Shown: positions 18,029 through 27,487 of the stretch, piece by piece
How positions within the stretch are numbered: the first letter of the stretch is position 1
Layout: every line of letters starts with the position of its first letter
NCBI RefSeq assembly: GCF_012395185.1
Contig: NZ_JAAZTU010000001.1
Location: 62,001 to 126,000 of the forward strand
Direction of reading: 5' to 3'
Length of the DNA: 64,000 nt
Source of the DNA: Vibrio aestuarianus
GTDB taxonomy: Bacteria > Pseudomonadota > Gammaproteobacteria > Enterobacterales > Vibrionaceae
The notes under the pieces: model-generated
What the model saw: the letters and a program-made list of their open reading frames with translations, nothing else
What the model was told of the DNA's origin: nothing
Database searches by the model: none
Program-made: the position numbers and the translations under genes

Positions 18029-19063
18029 TTATTTATCTCCGCTCCAAAGTGCATTGTTTTGTGGTGGTAGTTGTTCTTCAGGCTTACGCTCTTTTTTGTC
18101 TTGAGCTGCCAGTTTTTTCCAACGTTTCATGCCTTTGTGTGAACGTAACTGAGGGTTCGCAATTTCATCGACGGCAAAGTTAAGCAGTGCAAGCCCTGTA
18201 ACGAGAAGCGTCAAAGCAATACATGGAGCGAGCAGTTCCCACCAAGCGCCGATCAGCATTGAAGATGAGGTTTGTACGTTGTACAGCATGATGCCCCAAC
18301 TGATGGTGTTGGGATCGCCTAGACCAAGGAATGAAATGGTCGCTTCCATCATGATGGCGTACATCACAGAACCAATGAAACTTGCACCAACGATAGAGAT
18401 AAGGTTTGGCAAAATTTCAATGAAAATGATGCGCCAGGAGGATTCACCGAGCACTTCAGCCGCTTTTACAAACTCTTTCTCACGTAATGCGAGTGTTTGC
18501 GATCGAACAACACGTGCGCCCCATGCCCAGGAGGTGCAACCGATGATTAGCGCGATAGTTAATGGCCCGGCCTCACCAATGAAGGCGGCGACCACAAATA
18601 AAAGTGGGTACTGAGGAATAACCAGCATGATATTCATCGCTGCGGTTAAAAAATCATCGATTTTTCCGCCAAAGTAACCAGCAGAAACACCGATTACGGT
18701 TGCCAAGAAACAGACGGTAATACCGGCACCAAAACCAACCGCTAGGGAAACGCGTGCGCCATAAACAACTTGTGACCAGATGTCACGACCCATACGTGAT
18801 GTACCAAGTACGTGATCAGCTTTTTTTGACATTAACAGCGTACGGCGGTCTGTTGCTAGGTTTTCAGCGACCCAACCATTTGGATCAGCTTTGGCTGCTT
18901 TTACGACAAATGATGGATATTCATGTGGATTACCCGTGCGTTTATCAGGAGCGTGGCTTGTGATAAGCGGTGCTGCTAAAGCGATAAATAAGAATGCACT
19001 GAGAATCACCACGCCAACCATGGCAACGGTATTACCACGAACAAGTTTAATAAGATCTTTCAT
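18029..19063 (-). CDS. Chito-oligosaccharide ABC transporter, permease 2 (OppC/DppC type)
   Basis: A 344-residue inner membrane permease with an N-terminal anchor helix (TVAMVGVVILSAFLFIALAA), a long periplasmic loop, then five further helices as in DppC. The EAA loop for ATPase contact is AAEVLGESSWRIIFIEILPN. It is longer than usual at the C-terminus, with a charged tail (KKERKPEEQLPPQ) of unknown role. GGAGGTAA precedes the start. It sits 2 bases after permease 1, with which it should form the membrane channel. Confidence 0.9.
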   Translation of the reverse strand: MKDLIKLVRGNTVAMVGVVILSAFLFIALAAPLITSHAPDKRTGNPHEYPSFVVKAAKADPNGWVAENLATDRRTLLMSKKADHVLGTSRMGRDIWSQVVYGARVSLAVGFGAGITVCFLATVIGVSAGYFGGKIDDFLTAAMNIMLVIPQYPLLFVVAAFIGEAGPLTIALIIGCTSWAWGARVVRSQTLALREKEFVKAAEVLGESSWRIIFIEILPNLISIVGASFIGSVMYAIMMEATISFLGLGDPNTISWGIMLYNVQTSSSMLIGAWWELLAPCIALTLLVTGLALLNFAVDEIANPQLRSHKGMKRWKKLAAQDKKERKPEEQLPPQNNALWSGDK

Positions 19064-19065
19064 GA

Positions 19066-20052
19066 TTATTTACCTCCCTTACGTAGGCGAGGGTCAAGAA
19101 CGACGTACAGCATGTCTGCTAGTAGGTTAAAGAACAGCATAAACAGAGTCATAATTAACAATTGGCCTTGCAGTACTTGGTAGTCACGAGCGTTGATAGC
19201 GTTAAAGAGAACCGTACCAAGACCTGGGTAGTTAAAGATAATTTCGATGATGAGCTGGCCACCAATCGCCATACCAAGAGACATCGACAGTGCCGTTACA
19301 CTTGGTAATAGAGCATTACGTGCAGCGTAGTTAAAGACTACGCGGTTTTCGCTTAAGCCCTTACCTTTTGCCATAGTGATGTAGTCTTCTGCCAACAAGT
19401 TAATCATGTTGTTACGCATGTTGACCAAGAACCCACCGATTTGGACTAACGAAGCACAAACCAGAGGAAGGAAAGCGTGGTAAGCCACATCTTTAATGAA
19501 TGTCCAACTGGTCCAATCTGGCGTTACTCCTGCAGTATAGGCGTAGCCTGTAGGGAACCACTGTAAGCCAATAGCAAAGGTAAACATGGCGATCATCGCG
19601 ATAACGACCTGTGGAACCGCCTGAATAACTAACATGCCTGGGGTAACGAAAGTGTCATAGCGACTACCACGCTTCCATGCAGCGAAAATACCTAAAATGG
19701 AACCGATAGAGAAAGAGATAACTACCGCCGTGCCAGCTAGAAATAGTGACCAACCAAAAGCACTACCAAGTAACTCATTAACACTCAAAGGGTAAAATTT
19801 AATCGATGTACCTAGCTCCCAGCTTAAAATGCTTTTTATGTAGGTTACATATTGAACTAAATATCCACCATCAACGAAGCCAAGAAGCTGTTTCATTGCA
19901 GCAATTCGCTCTGGTGTTACTTGTGTTGTTGCATTCGCGAACATCATGGTAACTGGATCACCTGGCATCGCTCGCGGAATAATAAAGTTTAAAGTTGCTG
20001 CGACTAGCAACGCGATAAAATAGAACGACAAACGTCTTAAAAAATAACCCAT
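19066..20052 (-). CDS. Chito-oligosaccharide ABC transporter, permease 1 (OppB/DppB type)
   Basis: A 328-residue permease. The N-terminus MGYFLRRLSFYFIALLVAAT and the PRAMPGDPV motif are hallmarks of the DppB/OppB group (consensus PGDP). Six helices are evident; the EAA-like loop is MAKGKGLSENRVVFNYAARN. AAGGTGTGAG precedes the ATG. It lies 167 bases downstream of the binding protein gene, and that gap holds a strong stem-loop (20182-20202). As in other such operons, that stem probably sets a higher level of binding protein than of permease. Confidence 0.9.
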   Translation of the reverse strand: MGYFLRRLSFYFIALLVAATLNFIIPRAMPGDPVTMMFANATTQVTPERIAAMKQLLGFVDGGYLVQYVTYIKSILSWELGTSIKFYPLSVNELLGSAFGWSLFLAGTAVVISFSIGSILGIFAAWKRGSRYDTFVTPGMLVIQAVPQVVIAMIAMFTFAIGLQWFPTGYAYTAGVTPDWTSWTFIKDVAYHAFLPLVCASLVQIGGFLVNMRNNMINLLAEDYITMAKGKGLSENRVVFNYAARNALLPSVTALSMSLGMAIGGQLIIEIIFNYPGLGTVLFNAINARDYQVLQGQLLIMTLFMLFFNLLADMLYVVLDPRLRKGGK

Positions 20053-20181
20053 AACTCACACCTTACTCACCCAGTTTTATCCTGTATCTGGTTTCAGGTC
20101 GCTCCTAGCGAAATTTAGAGCGATAAATCCCCTAACGACGAGCGCTATACTTTTAATAGGTATTAAAGGGGATTTTTATCA

Positions 20182-20202
20182 GCGGCGTACAAGGTACGCC
20201 GC
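20182..20202 (-). promoter_or_regulatory. Stem-loop between binding protein and permease genes
   Basis: A perfect 9-bp stem GCGGCGTAC / GTACGCCGC with triloop. No T-run follows on the minus strand, which suggests mRNA 3' end stabilisation of the upstream gene with partial read-through. Confidence 0.7.
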
Positions 20203-20219
20203 AAGGATTGAACTTCTAC

Positions 20220-21893
20220 TTATTTAACTGGTTTTAGGTCCAGTACATGCAATAGACGCTCTGGGATACCAGCCCAAATGTTTGGACGGCCTTTTGGATT
20301 TTCTTCGTTCCACCAACCAGTGAAGCGAGTTGTATTGTACTGGAACATATATGCACCAGACATTACAGGAACCGTTACTTGATTTTCAGCGATGATTTGC
20401 TGAATACCATGAGCGATTTCTAGTTGCTCGTTCTTATCGGCTGTTTTGTAGAAGCTATCAAGTAAGTTATCTAGCTTCTCATTTTTGAAGAAGTGCATCG
20501 CGAAACGAGGCATACCTTCACCACCTTGTAGTGCTGAGTTGTAAGCACTGTTCCAGTATAGATGTGGATCGGCACCGTGGAAGTAGTTGGTGTACGCAAC
20601 ATCGTAAGTACCTTCAAGCATGGCTTGGTTGTATACTGCGAATTCTGGTGTACGCGCACGTGCTTTAATGCCAACTTCACCAAGTTGCTCTACAGCTAGC
20701 TGTACGGTGTTGTTAAAGTCAGTCCAACCGTTTGGAGACTGAACTAGTAGCTCAAAAGACTTGCCTGATGGTGTATCAACAAAACCATCGTTGTTTACGT
20801 CTTTGAAGCCAGCTTTAGCTAGTAGTTTCTTGGCACCTTCTACATCGTATGTGTTGAAGCCTTTGTATTTATTGTGAATACTTTCATCTGACCAAGCTTC
20901 AAATGCGTAACCTAAGCCTGATGCGAAGTCATTGACAGTACCGCCACCGTAAAATGCGATATCGATAATGGTTTGACGATCAAGAGCCATAGAGAATGCG
21001 CGGCGGAAGTCTACGTTTGTTAACGCTTCATTTTTCGCTGCATCTGGATTCTTGAAGTTAATCATAAATGCTTGAGTGCCCGCTGCAGGGTACCAGTAAT
21101 GGTGATTTGGACTTGCTGCTGCATAAGTACGATCGATATCTGGAACGAATGATGATGTCCAATCAAGCTCAGAGTTTACGATCTTACCTAGAAGTTGGTC
21201 ATTGTTTGCAATTTGAGGAACACGTAAACAGTCTACCTCAAGGCTTGCTGCATCCCAGTAATTCGGGTTACGACATTGGATATAAAGCTGAGGAGTGAAT
21301 GTGTCGATCTCGGTAAATGGACCAGTACCTACAGGGTTTTCATTGGTAAAGGTTGTTGGATCTTTCACATCTTTCCATACGTGCTCAGCAACGATAGGAA
21401 CCAGAGAGATCTCATAAGGTACGTTAGAGTTTGCTTCTGTTAGGCGGAAACGAACTTGGTACTCGTTTAATTTTTCAACGCTAGTTACCCACTTATTGAT
21501 ACCACGTTGGTCAAGTTCTGGCTTGCCTTGTAAAAGGGCATAAGAGAACACAACGTCATCAGCTGTAAATGCTTGGCCGTCAGACCATTTAACACCTTTA
21601 CGGATATCAAATGTAACGCTCATCAAGTCATCAGACATTTTAAAGCCTTCAGCAAGACGCATTACCGGAGTATTACCGTGCATTTCATTAAATACTACAA
21701 GAGGTTCGTAGATGAAGTCAGTTGTAGTACGTAGGTTTGTTGCTAGGTACGGGTTAAAGTTGCGCACCATTGTAGGGTAGAAATCCGGTACGATAGTTAG
21801 CTCACTACGTGCAGCTGCTGGAGCTGAAACACTCGTTGCTGCAGCGGCGATTACTGCTGCGGCTAGTGCTGTTTTTTTTATATTGGCAAGCAT
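20220..21893 (-). CDS. cbp: Periplasmic chitin oligosaccharide binding protein (CBP)
   Basis: A 557-residue family 5 extracellular solute-binding protein (DppA/OppA fold). The signal peptide MLANIKKTALAAAVIAAAA ends near SAPAAARSE. Family blocks include the early strand LTIVPDFYPTMVRNFNP and GVKWSDGQAFTADDVVFSY. In vibrios this protein binds (GlcNAc)n for the ABC importer and, when empty, holds the sensor ChiS inactive. That role fits its position as first gene of the chb operon with chiS directly upstream. The long 5' region (21894-22220) carries candidate operators. Confidence 0.92.
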   Translation of the reverse strand: MLANIKKTALAAAVIAAAATSVSAPAAARSELTIVPDFYPTMVRNFNPYLATNLRTTTDFIYEPLVVFNEMHGNTPVMRLAEGFKMSDDLMSVTFDIRKGVKWSDGQAFTADDVVFSYALLQGKPELDQRGINKWVTSVEKLNEYQVRFRLTEANSNVPYEISLVPIVAEHVWKDVKDPTTFTNENPVGTGPFTEIDTFTPQLYIQCRNPNYWDAASLEVDCLRVPQIANNDQLLGKIVNSELDWTSSFVPDIDRTYAAASPNHHYWYPAAGTQAFMINFKNPDAAKNEALTNVDFRRAFSMALDRQTIIDIAFYGGGTVNDFASGLGYAFEAWSDESIHNKYKGFNTYDVEGAKKLLAKAGFKDVNNDGFVDTPSGKSFELLVQSPNGWTDFNNTVQLAVEQLGEVGIKARARTPEFAVYNQAMLEGTYDVAYTNYFHGADPHLYWNSAYNSALQGGEGMPRFAMHFFKNEKLDNLLDSFYKTADKNEQLEIAHGIQQIIAENQVTVPVMSGAYMFQYNTTRFTGWWNEENPKGRPNIWAGIPERLLHVLDLKPVK

Positions 21894-22060
21894 AGCTGTT
21901 CCTTACTATTTGCTTTCATTTCACTAATGGATTTGAATGTTATCAATTGATAAACACTCTCCAAGGCCTACCTCATTATCTGTTAACAAACCGGAGGAGT
22001 GAGTCAACTTGAGTGGCCTGTAGACCTTTGGTAGGAGTAAGAAGACACCTTGCAGAGAAA

Positions 22061-22123
22061 ATTATCAATTCCAATTCCCGTTAAAAACGTCAAAACATGA
22101 CACTTTGACGTCATAAACGTCAA
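22061..22123 (-). promoter_or_regulatory. Candidate chb promoter with TTGACGT/ACGTCAA operator
   Basis: On the minus strand a -10-like GATAAT lies at 22061-22066 with no good -35. About 50 bases upstream is a perfect inverted repeat TTGACGTCATAAACGTCAA (22105-22123, 7-bp arms, 5-bp spacer). A further ACGTCAAAA half site is at 22087-22095 in the plus-strand reading. Position and symmetry suit an activator; ChiS is the known activator of this promoter, but I cannot confirm its motif from memory. Confidence 0.45.
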
Positions 22124-22203
22124 TATTATCGATTTTCTCTCAATGTTGTTCAATTTATCGACAGTGATCAACCTCTCGAATAACTATAAGTATTCCACTT
22201 TAT

Positions 22204-22215
22204 GTAAGTGTTCAC
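22204..22215. promoter_or_regulatory. Candidate SlmA site upstream of chb
   Basis: GTAAGTGTTCAC matches 9 of 12 positions of the SlmA consensus GTGAGTACTCAC, including both outer half-site ends. SlmA is a reported co-activator of chb in V. cholerae. The site lies about 310 bases before the cbp start. Confidence 0.35.
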
Positions 22216-22331
22216 TACGTATTTTGGCCTTTATTTAAAAGGTTTTTTTTGATTTTCTTGTAAGTGGAGATCTTGCTCACGCCTTAGATTTTTCGTTAAT
22301 TTGCGTACCTAAATTAAATCTGCCGAATTGT

Positions 22332-22347
22332 TGTGATTCGGTTCGCA
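22332..22347. promoter_or_regulatory. Possible CRP-like site in the chb upstream region
   Basis: TGTGATTCGGTTCGCA matches TGTGA-N6-TCACA except for one base of the right half. It is far (about 440 bases) from the cbp start, so any role is uncertain. Confidence 0.2.
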
Positions 22348-22544
22348 ATCTCTATCTTTACTCAATACTATTGGTGATTTTTCACTGTTGAATGAGAATC
22401 CTCTGACTCTTTAACTGGAATCTTTATGTTGTTTTTACCTCTTTTTTTCTTTTGTAAAGCAAGGTTTTTGCCTGCCAATACTCGGTTAAAATTTTAAGCC
22501 ACTAAACGACATCAGACACTAGAAAAGCGTTTTGGAGATAGGTA

Positions 22545-22706
22545 ATACCAATCGTAGTAAATAACTGTTCATCCTAGCTGGTTAAAATACTCGATAACTG
22601 CGTTAGAATTTTTGATTGTAGAATAACTACTTATCGAAAAATCCTGCCTTGTTCTCAAGTCTTTTTCCTGCGCTATTTCTGATCACTCATTTACTGTGAT
22701 TGGTAT
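22545..22706. repeat. Small dispersed repeat with terminal inverted repeats (MITE-like)
   Basis: About 162 bases bounded by ATACCAATCGTAGTAAATAA and, in inverse orientation, ATACCAATCACAGTAAATGA (17 of 20 identical). It has no coding capacity. Similar ATACCAATC...GATTGGTAT elements are, from memory, common between vibrio genes. Only one copy lies in the window, so family status is inferred from structure. It separates the chiS terminator from the chb promoter region. Confidence 0.6.
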
Positions 22707-22754
22707 AAGAGAGATTATGTGGCCATCGGTGATGCCTTGGCTAGCGGTAATAAA

Positions 22755-22775
22755 AAACCCGCACTAGGCGGGTTT
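22755..22775 (-). terminator. Terminator after chiS
   Basis: AAACCCGC / GCGGGTTT (22755-22762 with 22768-22775) with loop ACTAG; on the minus strand the hairpin ends in a run of T. It separates chiS from the chb promoter. Confidence 0.85.
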
Positions 22776-22792
22776 GTGTAGACAATATAGCA

Positions 22793-25700
22793 TTAGCTAG
22801 TCAGCAGTTTTTGTAGTTTGTCACGCTGAGTTTCGATATGAGCCCGTTCCGGTCCTTGCTCTTGGCAGTGCTCTAAAATGTAATCTAAAGAGTTTAGAAC
22901 TGTCCGCCAACGAGGGGTTTTTGGTAGTGTCTCTATTCGCAAGTATTTATCTAATGTCCTTGTCTGCAGAGTGCTTCTATCAAGATACACCCGCCACAAG
23001 CCACTTTGTTCGGCGAAGGTAAACTTGCTTTGGCTAGTCACTCGCTCCCAGTAATCTAAAGCACAAGTCATGGCCTCTACTAGAACTTCACGCATCAGAT
23101 CTTGCTTTGACTGGTTATCTCCCGATACTTTGTCAGCAATACGGGTAAACTCCCCACCGAGCTCTTTTAATTGTTGAAGTTTCTCTCTATCACCTTCAAA
23201 AGCATAACTCGAGAGTGCTTCGATGGCGGTTTCCAGATTATTAATGCGAGCGGCGTTAATATTTCCCCCAACATTAAAAATATACATAGCTTGCAGCCCA
23301 GAGCCTTCTGGTAATCGTAGAATATCGGCAGACATGTGCTGACGAGTATCATCGACATAAATATCGATATTGCCGCAATAGTGTTCTTGATCGACAACTA
23401 AGTACTTTGGTGCGATCAATTCATCGGCATTAGAGCGTTTTAACTGCTCCTGGCTGCGCCTGAATAACCTAGCGGCGGCCTCATTAGCAAAACGTACTTT
23501 ATGGTCATCTCGAATGCAGATAATTGCCTCTGGTGCTGACTCTAGTTGTTCAAGAAGGCGCCCTTGTGTTTCTAGTAAGCTGGCTTCGACCATGGCCCGA
23601 TGTTTAAGTTCTTGCTGTAGTTGTTTGTTTTCGATGCGGCGCTGCTCTGCCTTACTAGCAGATAGATGAGCCACGATACGAGCTGCTAATTCATGTTTAT
23701 TAAATGGTTTTGATAGGTAATCATTAGCACCAGCATCAAAGCCACGAACACGATCATCAGTCTGATTTAATGCGGTAAGCATAATGATAGGCAGCTCAGC
23801 GTGGTCGTACTGTTCTCTGAGTTTTTCACAAACTTGATAACCGCTAAGACCTGGCATCATGATATCGAGTAGCAACAGTTCTGGTTTTTGTTGTTCAACG
23901 GCCGCCAATACTTCATTGCCATCTTTTACTGTGCGGACTTGATAGCCCTCTAAGCGTAAGAAACTGTCTAACACTCGTAAATTGACGGGTTCATCATCAG
24001 CGACTAGAAGCAGTGGACCAGAATTATTATCAGGGAGAGTGCTCGCTTCTGGCTGCTCTATTTCTGCAATTTCAGGTGCTTGGAAGTGGCGCGGCTCTAT
24101 ATGACTGGCAAATTGGATCTCTTGGTCTGAGGCTATCGGTAGGGTAAAGCTAAAGGTAGTACCTACCATAGGCTGGCTGCTGACATACAGCGTACCGTGC
24201 ATCAGTTCAATCAGTTGACGGCTAATCGAAAGCCCAAGTCCAGCACCTTGACGGTAGCGACTTGCATCTTGTCCTGCTTGAATAAGAGGTTCAAAAATAT
24301 GCTCAAGCTGTTCTGCTGGAATTCCTTGCCCAGTATCGACGACTTGCACACGAATCTTGTCATCGACGACATTGGCTGAAATAACAATTTTACCTTCAGT
24401 CGTATATTTAATCGCATTACCGATTAAGTTATAGAGTACCTGCTCGAGTCTTTGTGGATCGGCTGAAACCCAAACACATTCATCAGGGACTTGGTTAATA
24501 ATGCGTATTGGTTTTTTACCCAGTAGGTGGCTTGAAAGCTCTAACACTAAACGGGTTGCGCTAGAGAGATCAACAGCACAGCGGTTGATATCCAAACTGC
24601 CATAACGCATTTTATGGTAGTCCAATAGGTCATCAACTAAGTTTGCTAAGCGTTGTCCACTGCTGATGATAATGCCTAATTGGTAACGATGATCAGCCGT
24701 AATCGGGCCATTGGCCCCAGAGACTAAGGCTTCTGCAATCCCCACCATACCGTGCAAAGGTGTTCTTAATTCGTGTGAGGTGGTCGCGAGAAATTCATCT
24801 TTTAATTTATTGGCTAAGTGTAGTTCTTCATTTTGTTTGCGGATCAGTTGGATATTGCTTTCAAGTTCTTTGTTTTGCGATTTGATCAACTGCATTTTTT
24901 CACGAATAGAACGTTGCATGCGTTCAAAGCTAACCGCCAAACGGCCGATCTCATCTTTGCGTTCAGTATTGATGACGTTTTCATCCAGATCACCTGCGGA
25001 TACTTTTTCGGCAGCCCATGTCAGCTTCAATAGTGGAGACGTAATGAAGTTGGATAAGTAGTGAGAGGCGATGACCACTAAAATAATGGCTGTCAGCATG
25101 GCAAAAATAAACAGTTTTTCTAGCTGGTGGACTCGTGCGTAAGCTTCTTTCTCTGGAAGTTCAACGACTAAAGCCCACTGTAGGCCAGTGGTGATAATCG
25201 GAGTGTAGGCCGCGATGGTTTTTTCGTCTAAGGTATTGGTATAGGTGCCAACTGAACTGATTCCAGAGAGCGCCAGATCAATCACCTTTTGGCTTTTATC
25301 GATTTCTGCTTGTTGATATTCCAAGGTACGGGAGAGGTGATCTTGACTCACTAGCAAGGTTCTTATTTGTGAGGTTTTATTGGTATCAGCCATCAGTTTT
25401 GTAATGCCATTATTTGGCAAACGGAACATGGCATAACTGTGCAGATAACCTTGCTGAATGATCGGTGCCCCTAGCCACGCGACTTGTTTGCCATCTTGTG
25501 GTGAAAAATCGGAAACGATGACCGGAGTATATTCCCCATTACTTTTATGATGCTCGCTGACTTCTTGTGTCAAACGGCGGAAGGTTTTTCCTATATTGGA
25601 GTCTTTATATTTTCCGGTTAATAGGTTCGTGCCGTAGTTATCATATTTATAGACTGAATAAACGACGTCACCAGCAATATCGACTAATAAGATATCATCA

Positions 25701-26179
25701 AAATCCGAGCGTTTAAGTAATTCTAAATAAGCCCAGTGATAGCGTTTATGCAACAAACGATATCTTTCACTGCCCACATAGCTACTTGATTGAGGCAAAA
25801 TTGACGTTTTTATTTGATCGCCAGAACCTGGGATGTAGCGCTGCTGCGCATGTTCTCGAGCCTGTGCAATATCTGGCCCAAGTCTTTGAAATGCATTAAC
25901 TAAACCGTAAAATCTCCCACCACTAGCATAGGCAAGTTCTGAACGAACAAAACCCATCACTTCTGATTCTTTTGCTGCGAAGTAGTCGAACAATTGCTGC
26001 TGCTTGTTATCACGAACGGAAAGTAAGTGGGAGGTGCTTTGTTCTTGCAAATCTTGACTGTGTGATTGGAGGAAAAAGATGGCCATCACCGTCAAAGGGG
26101 TGATACTGAGTACCAGAAAAGCCAGCATCAATGTGTTTTGCAGGCGTTTGAATTTTTGCTTACGAGAGAACCTAAACAT
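22793..26179 (-). CDS. chiS: Chitin-responsive hybrid sensor and DNA-binding regulator ChiS
   Basis: A 1128-residue membrane protein. Order: TM1 (about 19-38), a periplasmic sensor domain of about 300 residues, TM2 (about 345-367, FIFAMLTAIILVVIASHYL), HAMP, then a histidine kinase with TTSHELRTPLHGM (His469) and ATPase boxes NAIKYT, DTGQGIP and GAGLGLSISRQL. A receiver follows with Asp772 in LLLLDIMMPG, then a PAS-like segment (ESAPEAIICIRDDHK) and a C-terminal region corresponding to the DNA-binding domain described for V. cholerae ChiS. His469 and Asp772 fall at the V. cholerae numbers. It activates chb and other chitin genes when CBP is loaded. The 207-base region before it has a possible promoter but no strong Shine-Dalgarno. 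Confidence 0.95.
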   Translation of the reverse strand: MFRFSRKQKFKRLQNTLMLAFLVLSITPLTVMAIFFLQSHSQDLQEQSTSHLLSVRDNKQQQLFDYFAAKESEVMGFVRSELAYASGGRFYGLVNAFQRLGPDIAQAREHAQQRYIPGSGDQIKTSILPQSSSYVGSERYRLLHKRYHWAYLELLKRSDFDDILLVDIAGDVVYSVYKYDNYGTNLLTGKYKDSNIGKTFRRLTQEVSEHHKSNGEYTPVIVSDFSPQDGKQVAWLGAPIIQQGYLHSYAMFRLPNNGITKLMADTNKTSQIRTLLVSQDHLSRTLEYQQAEIDKSQKVIDLALSGISSVGTYTNTLDEKTIAAYTPIITTGLQWALVVELPEKEAYARVHQLEKLFIFAMLTAIILVVIASHYLSNFITSPLLKLTWAAEKVSAGDLDENVINTERKDEIGRLAVSFERMQRSIREKMQLIKSQNKELESNIQLIRKQNEELHLANKLKDEFLATTSHELRTPLHGMVGIAEALVSGANGPITADHRYQLGIIISSGQRLANLVDDLLDYHKMRYGSLDINRCAVDLSSATRLVLELSSHLLGKKPIRIINQVPDECVWVSADPQRLEQVLYNLIGNAIKYTTEGKIVISANVVDDKIRVQVVDTGQGIPAEQLEHIFEPLIQAGQDASRYRQGAGLGLSISRQLIELMHGTLYVSSQPMVGTTFSFTLPIASDQEIQFASHIEPRHFQAPEIAEIEQPEASTLPDNNSGPLLLVADDEPVNLRVLDSFLRLEGYQVRTVKDGNEVLAAVEQQKPELLLLDIMMPGLSGYQVCEKLREQYDHAELPIIMLTALNQTDDRVRGFDAGANDYLSKPFNKHELAARIVAHLSASKAEQRRIENKQLQQELKHRAMVEASLLETQGRLLEQLESAPEAIICIRDDHKVRFANEAAARLFRRSQEQLKRSNADELIAPKYLVVDQEHYCGNIDIYVDDTRQHMSADILRLPEGSGLQAMYIFNVGGNINAARINNLETAIEALSSYAFEGDREKLQQLKELGGEFTRIADKVSGDNQSKQDLMREVLVEAMTCALDYWERVTSQSKFTFAEQSGLWRVYLDRSTLQTRTLDKYLRIETLPKTPRWRTVLNSLDYILEHCQEQGPERAHIETQRDKLQKLLTS

Positions 26180-26259
26180 AGAAAAAAGCGTTACTTTCTG
26201 TGAGGCTTTAACCGTTTCCAGTTAAAGCAAATGAAAAACAAAGAAAACTTAAAGCAACG

Positions 26260-26287
26260 AAATTAACAAGTTTTTTTACTTTGACAA
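26260..26287 (-). promoter_or_regulatory. Possible chiS promoter
   Basis: On the minus strand TTGTCA (26287-26282) and TAATTT (26265-26260) are separated by 16 bases, giving a start about 75 bases before chiS. The match is moderate. The rest of the 207-base gap between chiS and the rsmC end shows no other feature I can support. Confidence 0.35.
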
Positions 26288-26386
26288 GTAAGTCCTATTG
26301 AAAGTGTTGTCATCAACGCAAAATTAGGTATAACAGTGGGTGACACGGCGGTAGTTCGATCATTTTAACCGTCAAAATGAAATATT

Positions 26387-27412
26387 TTAAGACTTCTTAG
26401 CATGATAAATGACAAATTTATTAGTCTTATTTATCGTCTCACAATTACCATAGGCGTGATTGATAATCGGGGCATATTTTAGAAAACTATTGGCGACGAT
26501 AAATAGCTCACCATCCGATGTTTGATGGCTTGGTGCATCCGCGAGTAAGGTTTCAGTTGCGCTATAGCTAGTCTCTAAACCTGAATGGAATGGTGGGTTG
26601 CTAACGATAAATTGGTAGTCGCTGTTTGTATCTGAATAGACATCTGAAGCAAACACATTTCCGCTTAAGCCATTAGCGGCTAAAGTTGCTTTACTTGATT
26701 CAATAGCCAGTGCGCTAATATCACACATTTCCAACTCAATACTGCTATTGAGTGTTGCCATAACACCACCGAGCACACCAGCACCACAACCGAAATCAAG
26801 CACTTTACCTTTGAGGTTTGGTAGTGTGTCGAGCAATAACTGGCTACCGAGATCAAACTCACCATGGCTGAATACACCTGGTAGACTTTTCACAATCAAT
26901 GAATGTTGTTGATATTGAACTTGATAGGTTTTGAACCAGCCATTGATGTCAAAGGTGGCTGCTTGCTCGCTACACTGCCCCCAATAAAAAGAACAACGAC
27001 GCGCAGAGTCATACTTTTTTACGATGCCGTAGGGTTGGAACATTTTTTCGATGCTCTTTACACCGGATCTATTTTCACCAACCACCACGACCTCGGTATC
27101 TTTACCCAATTTAGCAAGTAGCATGGCAAGCAGATACTCCGCTTCCAACTTAGCTTTAGGCCAGTAAAGTAAGATCAGATCAGCGTTGGTTTCTGCTACA
27201 AATTGAGCGCCAAAATATCGTTGTATTTGGCTATGAGCGTTTAACTGGCGATAGTAACCATAATGGGTAGTGAACACCGAAACTGAACGGCAATGATGAG
27301 TTAATTCAACCGGAAATAGGTCTTCAACCTCTCCGGCAACTAAAACATGCTTATCGGCGAAATAAGCGAGTTGACGTTGGGCAATTTGACTCGGTGCGGT
27401 GTAAGTTAACAT
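26387..27412 (-). CDS. rsmC: 16S rRNA m2G1207 methyltransferase
   Basis: A 341-residue methyltransferase, close to the E. coli length of 343. It has duplicated domains: a non-catalytic N-terminal MTase-like half and a C-terminal catalytic half with the SAM motif [17 protein letters not shown] and the base-flipping active-site motif [13 protein letters not shown]. It methylates the N2 of G1207 in 16S rRNA of the 30S subunit. It is monocistronic: a strong terminator separates it from perM upstream (27429-27463). The start ATG 27410-27412 gives the expected [16 protein letters not shown]-terminus. Confidence 0.93.
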   Translation of the reverse strand: MLTYTAPSQIAQRQLAYFADKHVLVAGEVEDLFPVELTHHCRSVSVFTTHYGYYRQLNAHSQIQRYFGAQFVAETNADLILLYWPKAKLEAEYLLAMLLAKLGKDTEVVVVGENRSGVKSIEKMFQPYGIVKKYDSARRCSFYWGQCSEQAATFDINGWFKTYQVQYQQHSLIVKSLPGVFSHGEFDLGSQLLLDTLPNLKGKVLDFGCGAGVLGGVMATLNSSIELEMCDISALAIESSKATLAANGLSGNVFASDVYSDTNSDYQFIVSNPPFHSGLETSYSATETLLADAPSHQTSDGELFIVANSFLKYAPIINHAYGNCETINKTNKFVIYHAKKS

Positions 27413-27428
27413 GGGGAGCTCTACGCTA

Positions 27429-27463
27429 AAAAATAGGGGGCGATTTTCGCATAATCGCCCCCT
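27429..27463 (-). terminator. Terminator after the PerM-family gene
   Basis: The 10-bp stem GGGGGCGATT / AATCGCCCCC (27436-27445 with 27453-27462) is followed on the minus strand by TATTTTTT. Confidence 0.9.
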
Positions 27464-27487
27464 TGCTTGAAGTTATTTCTGCTGTAT

